The notes beneath the pieces were generated by a model. That model was not told the DNA's origin, made no database searches, and worked only from the letters and a program-made list of their open reading frames with translations. From assembly GCA_023229435.1 (NCBI GenBank), contig JALNZF010000048.1, positions 1 through 10,345 on the forward strand: 10,345 nt of DNA. The letters are read 5' to 3'. The translations under genes and the position numbers were made by a program. Origin of the DNA: Nitrospirota bacterium. GTDB taxonomy: Bacteria; Nitrospirota; UBA9217. Below are positions 1 to 5,453 of this stretch, in pieces; position 1 is the stretch's first letter, and the number at the start of each line of letters is the position of its first letter.

Positions 1-11
1 TTACCCTTCGA

Positions 12-98
12 CCCTTCGGCAAGCTCAGGGCTCAGGGCGAACGGAGCGTGTATTGAATTTATTCGTATTTATCCGTTCGTGGTGAGCCTGTCGAACCA
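12..98. repeat. Inverted-arm intergenic repeat (TTCG..GCTCA..CGAACGG family)
   Basis: The left arm (about 12-45) reads TTCGGCAAGCTCAGGG then CGAACGGAG. The right arm (72-98), reverse-complemented, reads TTCGACAGGCTCACCACGAA then CGGAT. The two are inverted copies of one degenerate word, with an extra copy of the CTCAGGG segment in the left arm. About 26 nt of AT-rich sequence separates them, so either transcript strand could fold into a long imperfect hairpin. It lies downstream of rpsU and could help end or protect that transcript, but this is inference. Confidence 0.6.
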
Positions 99-234
99 CA
101 AAAAGACTTTTTCAACAGCCTGCTAAGGGATCATTTCTACTTGCTCTCCGTTTTTTTTACTTCCTTCTTTGCACCTTGCGGTGAAGCTGCCGCGCCGCGT
201 CAGGATGAAAGGTACGAACTGAGACGCGCCTCGA

Positions 235-280
235 TGAGGGCGGGCCGGACAAAAAACCAGCCCGCTGCTCTCCCGAGAGC
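235..280 (-). other. Small hairpins after rpsU, possible weak terminator
   Basis: About 35 nt past the rpsU stop on the minus strand is a 6-bp inverted repeat GCTCTC/GAGAGC (267-272 with 275-280, 2-nt loop). It is followed by AGCGGGCTGG and a run of six T, and then GCCCGC, which can pair with the GCGGGC before the T run. The T run starts about 10 nt after the first hairpin and lies in the loop of the second, so this is not a textbook intrinsic terminator. It is nevertheless the only terminator-like structure after rpsU in the window. Confidence 0.3.
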
Positions 281-314
281 TATACCCCTTTTCGGCCGCT
301 GCGTTCCCTCAGTT

Positions 315-569
315 TCAGACGTGGCTGCTCGCTGCAGCGGATGACTGCGACGGCCGTCCCGGCCTCGGCCCCGAACCGGATGGCCTCGCGCGCTTAAGGA
401 GCTTCCTCCTTCGCTTCTCCGCCTCCAGCTGCTTCATCTTCTTTTTCACCGAGGGCTTTTCGTAATGGCGCCGCTTCTTCAGTTCCCCGAAGAGCCCGTC
501 CATCTGGAGTTTCTTCTTCAAGTCCCGCAGGGCCTTTTCAATGTTCTGGGACTGGACCCTTATCTCCAC
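315..569 (-). CDS. rpsU: 30S ribosomal protein bS21
   Basis: Product of 84 aa, the small-subunit protein bS21, which lies near the anti-Shine-Dalgarno end of 16S rRNA and helps translation initiation. The first 60 or so residues follow the family pattern: MEIRVQSQNIEKALRDLKKK, then a GLFGELKKRRHYEKPSVKKK core and a Lys/Arg-rich helix. Family members are usually about 60-70 aa; here the last 25 residues form a Pro/Ser/Ala-rich tail that I do not recognise. The start is GTG at 569, preceded at 6 nt by GGAGGAGG, which lies inside the end of the upstream RNA-binding protein gene. The two genes overlap by 10 bases, which implies translational coupling. Pairing of an RRM gene with rpsU is also known from cyanobacteria (rbp-rpsU). 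Identity is firm; the tail is odd. Confidence 0.93.
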   Translation of the reverse strand: MEIRVQSQNIEKALRDLKKKLQMDGLFGELKKRRHYEKPSVKKKMKQLEAEKRRRKLLKRARPSGSGPRPGRPSQSSAAASSHV

Positions 570-886
570 GATCTGCCTCCTCCGCCGCCGTGTCCGCCGC
601 GATCACTCCTGCCGCCGCCTCCGGACCCCGAGCGCTCAGTCTTCGGCTTGGCCTCGTTCACCGTGATCGTTCGCTCCATGAATGACGTGCCGTTCATGGA
701 AGTGATCGCCTTGGCCGCGTCCTCGTCAGACGCCATCTCCACGAAACCAAATCCCTTGGACCTGCCGTTCGTCTGATCGACGATCAGCGTGGCGGACAGC
801 ACCTCGCCGATCTTTGAGAACGCCTCCCGCAAATCCTCCTCGTGGGTGTTATACGACAAATTCCCGACATACAGTTTCTTCGCCAT
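560..886 (-). CDS. RRM-domain RNA-binding protein with Gly-rich tail
   Basis: Product of 108 aa with a single RNA recognition motif filling residues 3-80. RNP2 is LYVGNL (5-10) and RNP1 is KGFGFVEM (44-51), with the aromatic residues that stack on RNA bases in this family. After the motif comes a short RGG-like tail (residues 86-108) of Gly, Ser, Arg and His. This is the architecture of bacterial Rbp proteins, which in cyanobacteria are cold-inducible single-RRM RNA-binding proteins. The ATG at 886 has a perfect AAGGAGG 6 nt upstream (891-897). The TAA stop overlaps the rpsU start, so the pair is one operon. A promoter at 1157-1184 predicts a leader of about 264 nt containing two GC-rich hairpins, suggesting control at the RNA level. 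Family assignment is firm; the RNA targets cannot be read from sequence. Confidence 0.93.
   Translation of the reverse strand: MAKKLYVGNLSYNTHEEDLREAFSKIGEVLSATLIVDQTNGRSKGFGFVEMASDEDAAKAITSMNGTSFMERTITVNEAKPKTERSGSGGGGRSDRGGHGGGGGRSWR
576..583 (-). promoter_or_regulatory. Internal ribosome binding site for rpsU
   Basis: GGAGGAGG on the minus strand, 6 nt before the rpsU GTG. It is embedded in codons of the glycine-rich tail of the RRM protein, so the GGN-rich coding also supplies the Shine-Dalgarno signal. This site decides the GTG start at 569. Confidence 0.75.
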
Positions 887-912
887 GTTGCCTCCTTGTA
901 TAATTTTATGTT

Positions 913-941
913 CGCGCTGACGGTCGTTGCCGCACAGCGCG
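913..941 (-). promoter_or_regulatory. Leader hairpin near RRM gene start
   Basis: A 7-bp perfect inverted repeat, CGCGCTG with CAGCGCG (913-919 and 935-941). A nested CGG/CCG pair around CAACGA lies inside on the minus strand. It ends about 16 nt before the Shine-Dalgarno of the RRM gene, close enough to affect ribosome access. A regulatory role is inferred. Confidence 0.4.
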
Positions 942-963
942 TTACGTCTTCGTCGCGGTCACG

Positions 964-989
964 CCGCGTCTCCGAAGAGAGAGGCGCGG
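964..989 (-). promoter_or_regulatory. Stable UUCG-type hairpin in RRM leader
   Basis: On the minus strand an outer CCGCG/CGCGG stem (985-989 with 964-968) encloses TCTC-TTCG-GAGA, a tetraloop of the very stable C(UUCG)G kind, with a 4-nt bulge on the 5' side. An alternative register pairs CGCG.CTC with GAG.CGCG across one mismatch. The two registers could exchange. It lies in the long leader of the RRM-rpsU transcript. Confidence 0.4.
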
Positions 990-1156
990 ACTCGCGTGGG
1001 TGATTACAAAACCGCATCATTCGCCAACCAGGCATGCTGTCGCTTTTTTTCGTAAGAAAAGGGTGAGAGCAGGAGGAGTCAGTAGTCGATGATGAGACGC
1101 GGACGACATCCCGTTCCAAAGCGAAAGGCCTTGTTCCATTAATGGTGTGCAGGGAC

Positions 1157-1184
1157 ATTATACCGATTTTACCGTCGTTTGCAA
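1157..1184 (-). promoter_or_regulatory. Sigma70-type promoter for RRM-rpsU
   Basis: On the minus strand: TTGCAA as -35 (1179-1184), a 16-nt spacer, then a perfect TATAAT -10 (1157-1162). The predicted transcription start is near 1150, giving a leader of about 264 nt to the ATG at 886. Nothing else in the 476-nt gap looks as good. Confidence 0.7.
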
Positions 1185-1362
1185 GGATTTTCCGAAAACC
1201 GCTGGAACCAGATCCCACCCGCATGGGATTAGGGTTATAACTATCAGACTTTAGGATGCCCCCCAAAAGGGGATATCTCGGTAGCGAACAAAAATGGTCA
1301 AGACAATCAAGCCTCTACGCTGCCTATTAGCCCGCAATGGCAGGTCGAATATCCGAACCTTG

Positions 1363-2130
1363 CTATTCCTTTCTTCTGAACGACAGCGCCGCAAGAGTAA
1401 GCATGGCAATCGATATTGCTGTTACGACGAAGAGGTCAAGTGAGAGAGAGAATTCGGGTCCAAGAGGCGGTGTGCCGTTTCTGAGCAGGACATGTTTGAA
1501 CGCGTCGATACCATACGTAAGAGGATTGATCAGGGTAAGATGCCGAAGCGCGGAAGGCATGGAGGTGACCGGGTACATGGCGCCGGACAGGAATAGCATC
1601 GGCATGACGAGGAAGTTCATGATGATATTGAACCCGTCAAATGACGTGAGCCGTACTGCGATCAGGATCCCCAGCGAGGTGACGCAGAACGAGACGAGCA
1701 GAGCCACGGCAACAACCTCGATGAACTGCATGACCGTGATGTGGATGCCGAGGAACGGAATGAGGACCAGGATGATGATCGCCTGGGCCACGGATATCAA
1801 GGTGCCTGAGATGGTCTTGCCGATGACGATCGAGAGGCGCGAGATGGGCGCGACGAGCATCTCCTTCATGAACCCGAACTCGCGGTCCCACACGATCGAA
1901 ATGGACGAGAAGATGGACGAGAACAGGATAGTCATGCCGATCATACCGGGAAAGATGAACTGGAGATAGGAAAACCCGGCCTGGGGCCTGATGAGCGAGC
2001 CCATGCCGTTCCCGACCACGAAAAGCCAGAGCACCGGCCGTGCGAGCGTGCCGAGGAGACGGCTCTTCTCGCGGAAGAACTTTATGAATTCCCGCAGGCA
2101 GATGACGTACACGGGCCGCCACTGGATCAT
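1363..2130 (-). CDS. ABC-2 type transporter permease
   Basis: Product of 255 aa, the membrane subunit of an ABC-2 (DrrB/NodJ-like) exporter. About six hydrophobic segments are visible: roughly residues 28-48, 57-82, 105-128, 131-158, 165-188 and 230-250. The family layout is present: an amphipathic N-terminal helix, then VWDREFGFMKEMLVAPISR after the second segment, and the MPMLFLSGAMYPVTSMP stretch before the last periplasmic loop. The ATG overlaps the ATPase stop as ATGA (2127-2130), with GGAGG 8 nt upstream, so the two are translationally coupled and should form one complex. Substrates of this family include drugs, polysaccharides and lipids; nothing here says which. Length is normal and the frame is intact. 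Confidence 0.9.
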   Translation of the reverse strand: MIQWRPVYVICLREFIKFFREKSRLLGTLARPVLWLFVVGNGMGSLIRPQAGFSYLQFIFPGMIGMTILFSSIFSSISIVWDREFGFMKEMLVAPISRLSIVIGKTISGTLISVAQAIIILVLIPFLGIHITVMQFIEVVAVALLVSFCVTSLGILIAVRLTSFDGFNIIMNFLVMPMLFLSGAMYPVTSMPSALRHLTLINPLTYGIDAFKHVLLRNGTPPLGPEFSLSLDLFVVTAISIAMLTLAALSFRRKE

Positions 2131-3110
2131 CGCTGCGCCCTCCGGTGGCTGCGCACGAACTCGCGCGTGACTTCCTTGTCATCCGCAAGACCTTCATCCC
2201 TGATTATCCTGCCGGTAAGCTTCAGGAACACGTCGTTCAGCGTCGGTTTCTTGAGACTGACGGACACGGTCGGCATGGGAAGGGAACGAAGCAGCTTCGG
2301 TATGAACTCGTCCCCTTTCTCTGTTTCGAACACCAATCCGCCATTCTCCTCGCGTGCGGTGATGGCAAAGACCTTCCGGATTTCCTCGATGGCCGAACTG
2401 TTATCAGTAGTCATGAGATGGATGACGTCGCCATGCACCATTGCCTTGAGCCGGGCCGGGGTGTCAAGCGCGATGATCTTTCCGTGGTCGATGATGGCGA
2501 TACGGTCGCAGTTCTCCGCCTCTTCCATATAATGGGTGGTCATGAACACGGTGATCTTTTCTTTTTTCCTTAGAGCGTTGATGAAGTCCCAGATGGTATT
2601 CCGCGTCTGCGGGTCGAGCCCGAGGGTCGGCTCATCCAGGAACAACACACGGGGATAGTGAAGAAGCCCGCGCGCTATCTCAAGCCTGCGCTTCATGCCT
2701 CCGGAGAAGTTTTTGATAAGATCGTGCTTTCTGCTCTGAAGCTCCACGACGTCGAGCATCTCGTCGATCCGCTTCTCCGTGAGCTTGCGGTCAAGGTTGT
2801 AGAGGTAGGCATGAAACTTCAGGTTTTCGTAGGCGGTCAAGCCTACATCAAGCGTTGTATCCTGAAAGATGAGACCAATGGATGTCCGCACTCCGTCGGA
2901 GTTTTTTTCGCAGTCATAGCCTGCGATCTCAGCTGTTCCGGATGAGGAAGAAAGCAGCGTGCAGAGGATGTTGATGGTCGTGGTCTTTCCCGCGCCGTTC
3001 GGGCCGAGGAAACCAAAGACCTCGCCTTCATTGACCGAGAACGAGATTCCGTCGACGGCAGTGAGGGATTTGAACTGCTTGGTAAGATTTTGGACGTTGA
3101 TAATAGTCAT
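2127..3110 (-). CDS. ABC transporter ATP-binding protein (DrrA-like)
   Basis: Product of 327 aa, the ATPase subunit paired with the ABC-2 permease downstream. Motifs are complete: Walker A GPNGAGKTT (36-44), Q-loop Gln83, signature FSGGMKRR (135-142), Walker B VLFLDEP (155-161) with catalytic Glu160, D-loop LGLD (163-166) and switch His193. The C-terminal 100 residues form the extra domain typical of DrrA/CcmA-type ATPases, ending in a basic tail. The ATG at 3110 follows a repeat-filled spacer (3111-3242) and has no Shine-Dalgarno that I can see, so initiation may be weak or leader-dependent. The binding-protein gene lies upstream with no clear terminator between them, so co-transcription is possible. 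However, binding proteins of that type serve importers, so a functional link is not implied. Confidence 0.92.
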   Translation of the reverse strand: MTIINVQNLTKQFKSLTAVDGISFSVNEGEVFGFLGPNGAGKTTTINILCTLLSSSSGTAEIAGYDCEKNSDGVRTSIGLIFQDTTLDVGLTAYENLKFHAYLYNLDRKLTEKRIDEMLDVVELQSRKHDLIKNFSGGMKRRLEIARGLLHYPRVLFLDEPTLGLDPQTRNTIWDFINALRKKEKITVFMTTHYMEEAENCDRIAIIDHGKIIALDTPARLKAMVHGDVIHLMTTDNSSAIEEIRKVFAITAREENGGLVFETEKGDEFIPKLLRSLPMPTVSVSLKKPTLNDVFLKLTGRIIRDEGLADDKEVTREFVRSHRRAQR

Positions 3111-3120
3111 AATGAAAGGG

Positions 3121-3233
3121 TCAGGGTACTGGGTTCAGGGTCTAGGGTTCAGAGTTGAAAATCTCAATCACACGACTCCGCACTCCGAACTTCACATTCC
3201 CCACTCCGAACTCCCCACTCCGCACTCCGCACT
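3121..3233. repeat. Tandem CACTCCG-type spacer repeat
   Basis: The spacer between the binding-protein gene and the ABC ATPase is low-complexity. Positions 3174-3233 repeat CACTCCG and CACTCCGAACTCCC five or more times with small changes. Positions 3121-3155 repeat GGGTTCAGGGT-like words on the same strand. The minus-strand form of the right part, GTTCGGAGTGCGGAGT, resembles GTTCAGAGTT of the left part, so there is weak inverted character as well. It lies within 10 nt of the binding-protein stop codon (3243) and near the ATPase start (3110). Confidence 0.6.
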
Positions 3234-3242
3234 GTTGTAAAT

Positions 3243-4931
3243 CTACCATTCCATCCGGTTCTGCGGCACATACCACTCGCGGAAGTTGTAGAAGATGCCG
3301 AGCGGTTCGGGAACAATGCCTTTGAACCGCTTATGCACGATCGGCGTTGCATCGGGCACATAGAGAAACGCATAGGGCTGTTCCTCGGCCAGGATCTCAT
3401 GAATGCGGTAATAGATCTTCTTGCGCTTTTCAACATCAAAGATGCGGCGGCCCTCCACGAGCAAACGGTCTACCTCGGCGTTCTTATAGCTGATGAAGTT
3501 GTATTCACCCTTTTTGGTCTTGCTCGAATGCCAGATATCGTAGAGGTCCGGGTCGCGGCTCATGCTCCAGCCGAGGATCATGGCGTCGAAGGACCGCTTG
3601 TCGATCTGCTCAAGGAACGCCTGCCATTCCATCACGCGGATATTGAGATCGATGCCGACCGACTTCAGGTTCTGCTGGATGATCTCCGCGGTGCGGATGC
3701 GCTCACTGTTTCCCTGGTTCGTCATGACCGTAAAACGGAAGGGTCTGCCATCTTTCTCGAGAATGCCGTCGCTGTTAGCATCCTTCCATCCGGCTTCGGC
3801 GAGCATCCGGCGCGCCCGCTCAGGATTATAGTTATAGCTCCGGGCGTTCGGGTTATAGGCCCAGGAAACATGCGCGTACGGACCGGTGCACGGCCTGCCG
3901 ATGCCGAGGACGATGCCGTCGATGATGCCCTGGCGGTCAATGGCGTACGAGAGCGCCTGCCTTACATGAATATCCTTGAACAAGGCACTGGTGAGATTGT
4001 ATCCCATATAGGTGAAGGCATTGGCGGGATACCGGAACTTGACATAATTCTCCTTGATCCTGCGGGTTTCGCTCTTCCGCAGATACTGAAGCGGATTCAG
4101 CCCCATCATGTCCACACCACCGAAGAGCAGCTCCTGGAACATCGTGGAGCTGTCGGGGATGACACGGAAGATGAACTGGTCTATCTTCGGTCTGCCCTCA
4201 AAGTAATCGTCATTCGCCTCGAGTACGATCTTCTGCCCGGCAATCCATTCCTTGAACCGGTACGGCCCGGTGCCGACAGGTTTGCGGTTGAAGGGGTCGG
4301 AGTTGATGTCCTTGCCCGCGAGGAGGTGCTTCGGCAGTATGCCCATGCTCCAGCTCTCGAGCGCGGGAGAAAACGGCTCCTTGTACGTCACCCGGAATGT
4401 GTACTTGTCCACGACCTCGGCTTTCAAAACATCCATGTACGAACTGCTGTAGGGCGTGGCCACCTTCGGGTCGATGAGCCTTTGATACGTGAAGAGGCAG
4501 TCCTCGGCCGTGAACTCCACACCGTCGTGCCACCTCACTCCTTTGCGGAGGAAGAAGGTGATGGTCTTTCCTCTGTTCGTGATGTCCCATCGTTCCGCGA
4601 GGTCGCCGATAAGCCTGATGTCCTTGTCGTACTTCACGAGACCGTTGAAGAGCTGGTCGTTGATCGTGCCGGATGCGCCGTCATTCGCGATGACCGGATT
4701 CAGCCTCCGCGCGTCGCCGATGGAGCTCTCGACAAAGGTGTTCGGATTCCGTTCGACCTTCTGACCGCAGGCGGAAAGAAATAATACGATGATAAGAACG
4801 AAAAAGCGTAACCACAGAGAACACAGGGTAAGTCGTGAGGAAGCTGAAAACAATTTCTTGTTTTCGTTTAGTGTCCTCTGTGTTCCCTGTGGTGAAGAAA
4901 GATTCTTTTTTTCTGTTATCTTGGTTGTCAT
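3243..4931 (-). CDS. Peptide-type ABC substrate-binding lipoprotein (SBP_bac_5)
   Basis: Solute-binding protein of the extracellular family 5 (OppA/DppA-like), which captures oligopeptides or similar solutes in the periplasm for an ABC importer. From the ATG at 4931 it is 562 aa. A hydrophobic stretch, FFVLIIVLFLSAC, ends in a lipobox with the lipidated Cys at residue 55, and the mature part is about 508 aa, normal for the family. Family phrases include RLNPVIANDGASGTINDQLF, LAERWDI and VRWHDGVEFTAEDC near the N-terminus, then KPVGTGPYRFKEW. The start is uncertain. The frame stays open to an ATG at 4982, but that lies above the secG terminator hairpin. A TTG at 4853 would give a more usual 29-residue signal peptide. 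None of these has a good Shine-Dalgarno. The N-terminal coding crosses an inverted repeat (4811-4893). No peptide permease genes are present in the window. Confidence 0.88.
   Translation of the reverse strand: MTTKITEKKNLSSPQGTQRTLNENKKLFSASSRLTLCSLWLRFFVLIIVLFLSACGQKVERNPNTFVESSIGDARRLNPVIANDGASGTINDQLFNGLVKYDKDIRLIGDLAERWDITNRGKTITFFLRKGVRWHDGVEFTAEDCLFTYQRLIDPKVATPYSSSYMDVLKAEVVDKYTFRVTYKEPFSPALESWSMGILPKHLLAGKDINSDPFNRKPVGTGPYRFKEWIAGQKIVLEANDDYFEGRPKIDQFIFRVIPDSSTMFQELLFGGVDMMGLNPLQYLRKSETRRIKENYVKFRYPANAFTYMGYNLTSALFKDIHVRQALSYAIDRQGIIDGIVLGIGRPCTGPYAHVSWAYNPNARSYNYNPERARRMLAEAGWKDANSDGILEKDGRPFRFTVMTNQGNSERIRTAEIIQQNLKSVGIDLNIRVMEWQAFLEQIDKRSFDAMILGWSMSRDPDLYDIWHSSKTKKGEYNFISYKNAEVDRLLVEGRRIFDVEKRKKIYYRIHEILAEEQPYAFLYVPDATPIVHKRFKGIVPEPLGIFYNFREWYVPQNRMEW
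4811..4893. repeat. Inverted repeat inside start of binding-protein gene
   Basis: The left arm ACCACAGAGAACACAGGG (4811-4828) and the reverse complement of 4875-4893, ACCACAGGGAACACAGAGG, match at 16 of the first 18 positions, with 46 nt between. The element lies in the open frame of the binding protein just before its signal-peptide hydrophobic core. Translated, it would give NLSSPQGTQRT and SRLTLCSLWLR segments that look like repeat rather than protein. Confidence 0.7.
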
Positions 4932-4934
4932 GGC

Positions 4935-4968
4935 GAAAACAAAAAGAAAGGGTAGGCAAGGCCTACCC
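4935..4968 (-). terminator. Intrinsic terminator after secG
   Basis: On the minus strand GGGTAGGC-CTT-GCCTACCC (4968-4950) forms an 8-bp perfect stem with a 3-nt loop, followed directly by TTTCTTTTTGTTTTC. It begins 35 nt past the secG stop and marks the end of the DUF1015-gapA-pgk-tpiA-secG operon. It also argues against the upstream ATG at 4982 as start of the binding-protein gene, because that start would put the hairpin inside the coding region. Confidence 0.88.
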
Positions 4969-5003
4969 CGTGATATGCGCATCAGTCAAAAATCCAGGTG
5001 CGG

Positions 5004-5333
5004 CTATTTTGCCGGAGCCGGCTCAGCTGGTACAGGCGATGTGAGCGGCGTTGCCGGCGAAGTCTGCGTCGGCTGCTTCACGCCTTCCATGATCGAGCTC
5101 CTCGTTTTGGCCGTGGTAAACGCCAGGGTGAGCGAGGTGATCATGAAAATAATCGCCGCTCCAGTGGTGAGCTTGGACAGGAAGCTCTGAGCGCCCCGGG
5201 GGCCGAAGACGGTATTGGAAGCGCCGCCGAAGGCCGCGCCGATGTCAGCGCCTTTCCCTTTCTGCACAAGAACCATGGAGATCAAAATGACCGAGACAAG
5301 AACATGGAGCGAAACTAAAAATACTCGTAACAT
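5004..5333 (-). CDS. secG: Preprotein translocase subunit SecG
   Basis: Product of 109 aa, the small SecYEG subunit that assists protein export across the inner membrane. It shows the two-helix layout: TM1 about residues 2-23, the conserved cytosolic loop QKGKGADIGAAFGG (24-37), then VFGPRGAQSFLSKLT (42-56), and TM2 about 57-74. A Pro/Thr-rich tail of about 35 residues follows, a variable part of the family. The ATG at 5333 has AAGGAGG close upstream. It is the last gene of the glycolytic operon, following tpiA by 120 nt; tpiA-secG adjacency is common in bacteria. A strong terminator follows. Confidence 0.94.
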   Translation of the reverse strand: MLRVFLVSLHVLVSVILISMVLVQKGKGADIGAAFGGASNTVFGPRGAQSFLSKLTTGAAIIFMITSLTLAFTTAKTRSSIMEGVKQPTQTSPATPLTSPVPAEPAPAK

Positions 5334-5354
5334 TACTACCTCCTTAAAATATCA

Positions 5355-5436
5355 CTTCCGCAAAGACTGCGGAAGCTGGCTAACAGGCTTGCAAGCCGGT
5401 CAGCCGGCAAGCTGGAACGCCTCCCTTCGGCGTTCC
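5355..5436. repeat. Cluster of perfect hairpins between tpiA and secG
   Basis: Three inverted repeats fill the spacer. CTTCCGCA/TGCGGAAG (5355-5362 with 5368-5375) has an 8-bp stem and 5-nt loop. GCTTG..CCGG-TCAG-CCGG-CAAGC (5387-5412) also contains the palindrome GGCTTGCAAGCC (5386-5397). GGAACGCC/GGCGTTCC (5414-5421 with 5429-5436) has an 8-bp stem and 7-nt loop. None is followed by a T tract on the minus strand, so they look like mRNA processing or stability structures rather than terminators. Confidence 0.65.
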
Positions 5437-5453
5437 CTGTGGTTACACAATCG

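Larger units (their letters stand above)
1..314. other. Left-edge region downstream of rpsU, no gene seen
   Basis: I see no convincing gene here; the short plus-strand frame from 141 has no ribosome binding site or recognisable product. Positions 12-98 hold an inverted-arm repeat (listed separately). Positions 104-127 carry the phrase GACTTTTTCAACAGCCTGCT, a word I recall as common in spacers of environmental Proteobacteria and Nitrospirota but cannot verify here. Positions 235-280 contain small inverted repeats just after rpsU and are listed separately. Confidence 0.5.
887..1362. other. 476-nt intergenic region: promoter and long leader
   Basis: This is the gap between the ABC permease stop and the RRM start. 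It holds the RRM-rpsU promoter (1157-1184) and, below it, a leader of about 264 nt with two hairpins. Above the promoter is an inverted repeat ATCCCA/TGGGAT (1212-1217 with 1224-1229) and a weak CCCC-AAAA-GGGG hairpin (1261-1272). Neither has a T tract that would make it a clear terminator for the ABC operon. The minus-strand frame across 784-1266 is an out-of-frame extension over the RRM gene and does not look like a protein. Confidence 0.6.

Noticed and set aside
200..292. tRNA-like string GGGGTATAGCTC..GAGAGC on the minus strand after rpsU
   Set aside because: It resembles a D-arm, but the D-loop is too short, there is no 7-nt anticodon loop, and the only TTCG lies about 49 nt further on without a T stem or acceptor pairing.
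897..915. Possible -10 (TTATAC/ATAAAA) just before the RRM gene
   Set aside because: It is too close to the Shine-Dalgarno to leave a leader and has no -35 partner; the promoter at 1157-1184 is far better.
784..1266. A 160-residue minus-strand frame upstream of the RRM gene
   Set aside because: It overlaps the RRM coding region in another frame and covers the leader and promoter. It shows no conserved motif or start signal.
2145..2573. Plus-strand frames across the ABC ATPase gene
   Set aside because: These are antisense shadows of a gene with complete ABC motifs on the minus strand.
3164..3240. Possible CRISPR array in the CACTCCG repeats
   Set aside because: The repeat units are only 7-15 nt, adjacent and degenerate, with no unique spacers of constant length and no cas genes nearby.
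3333..4784. A 483-residue plus-strand open frame
   Set aside because: It is the shadow of the binding-protein gene on the opposite strand. The minus strand encodes a clear SBP_bac_5 protein, while this frame matches no family I recognise.
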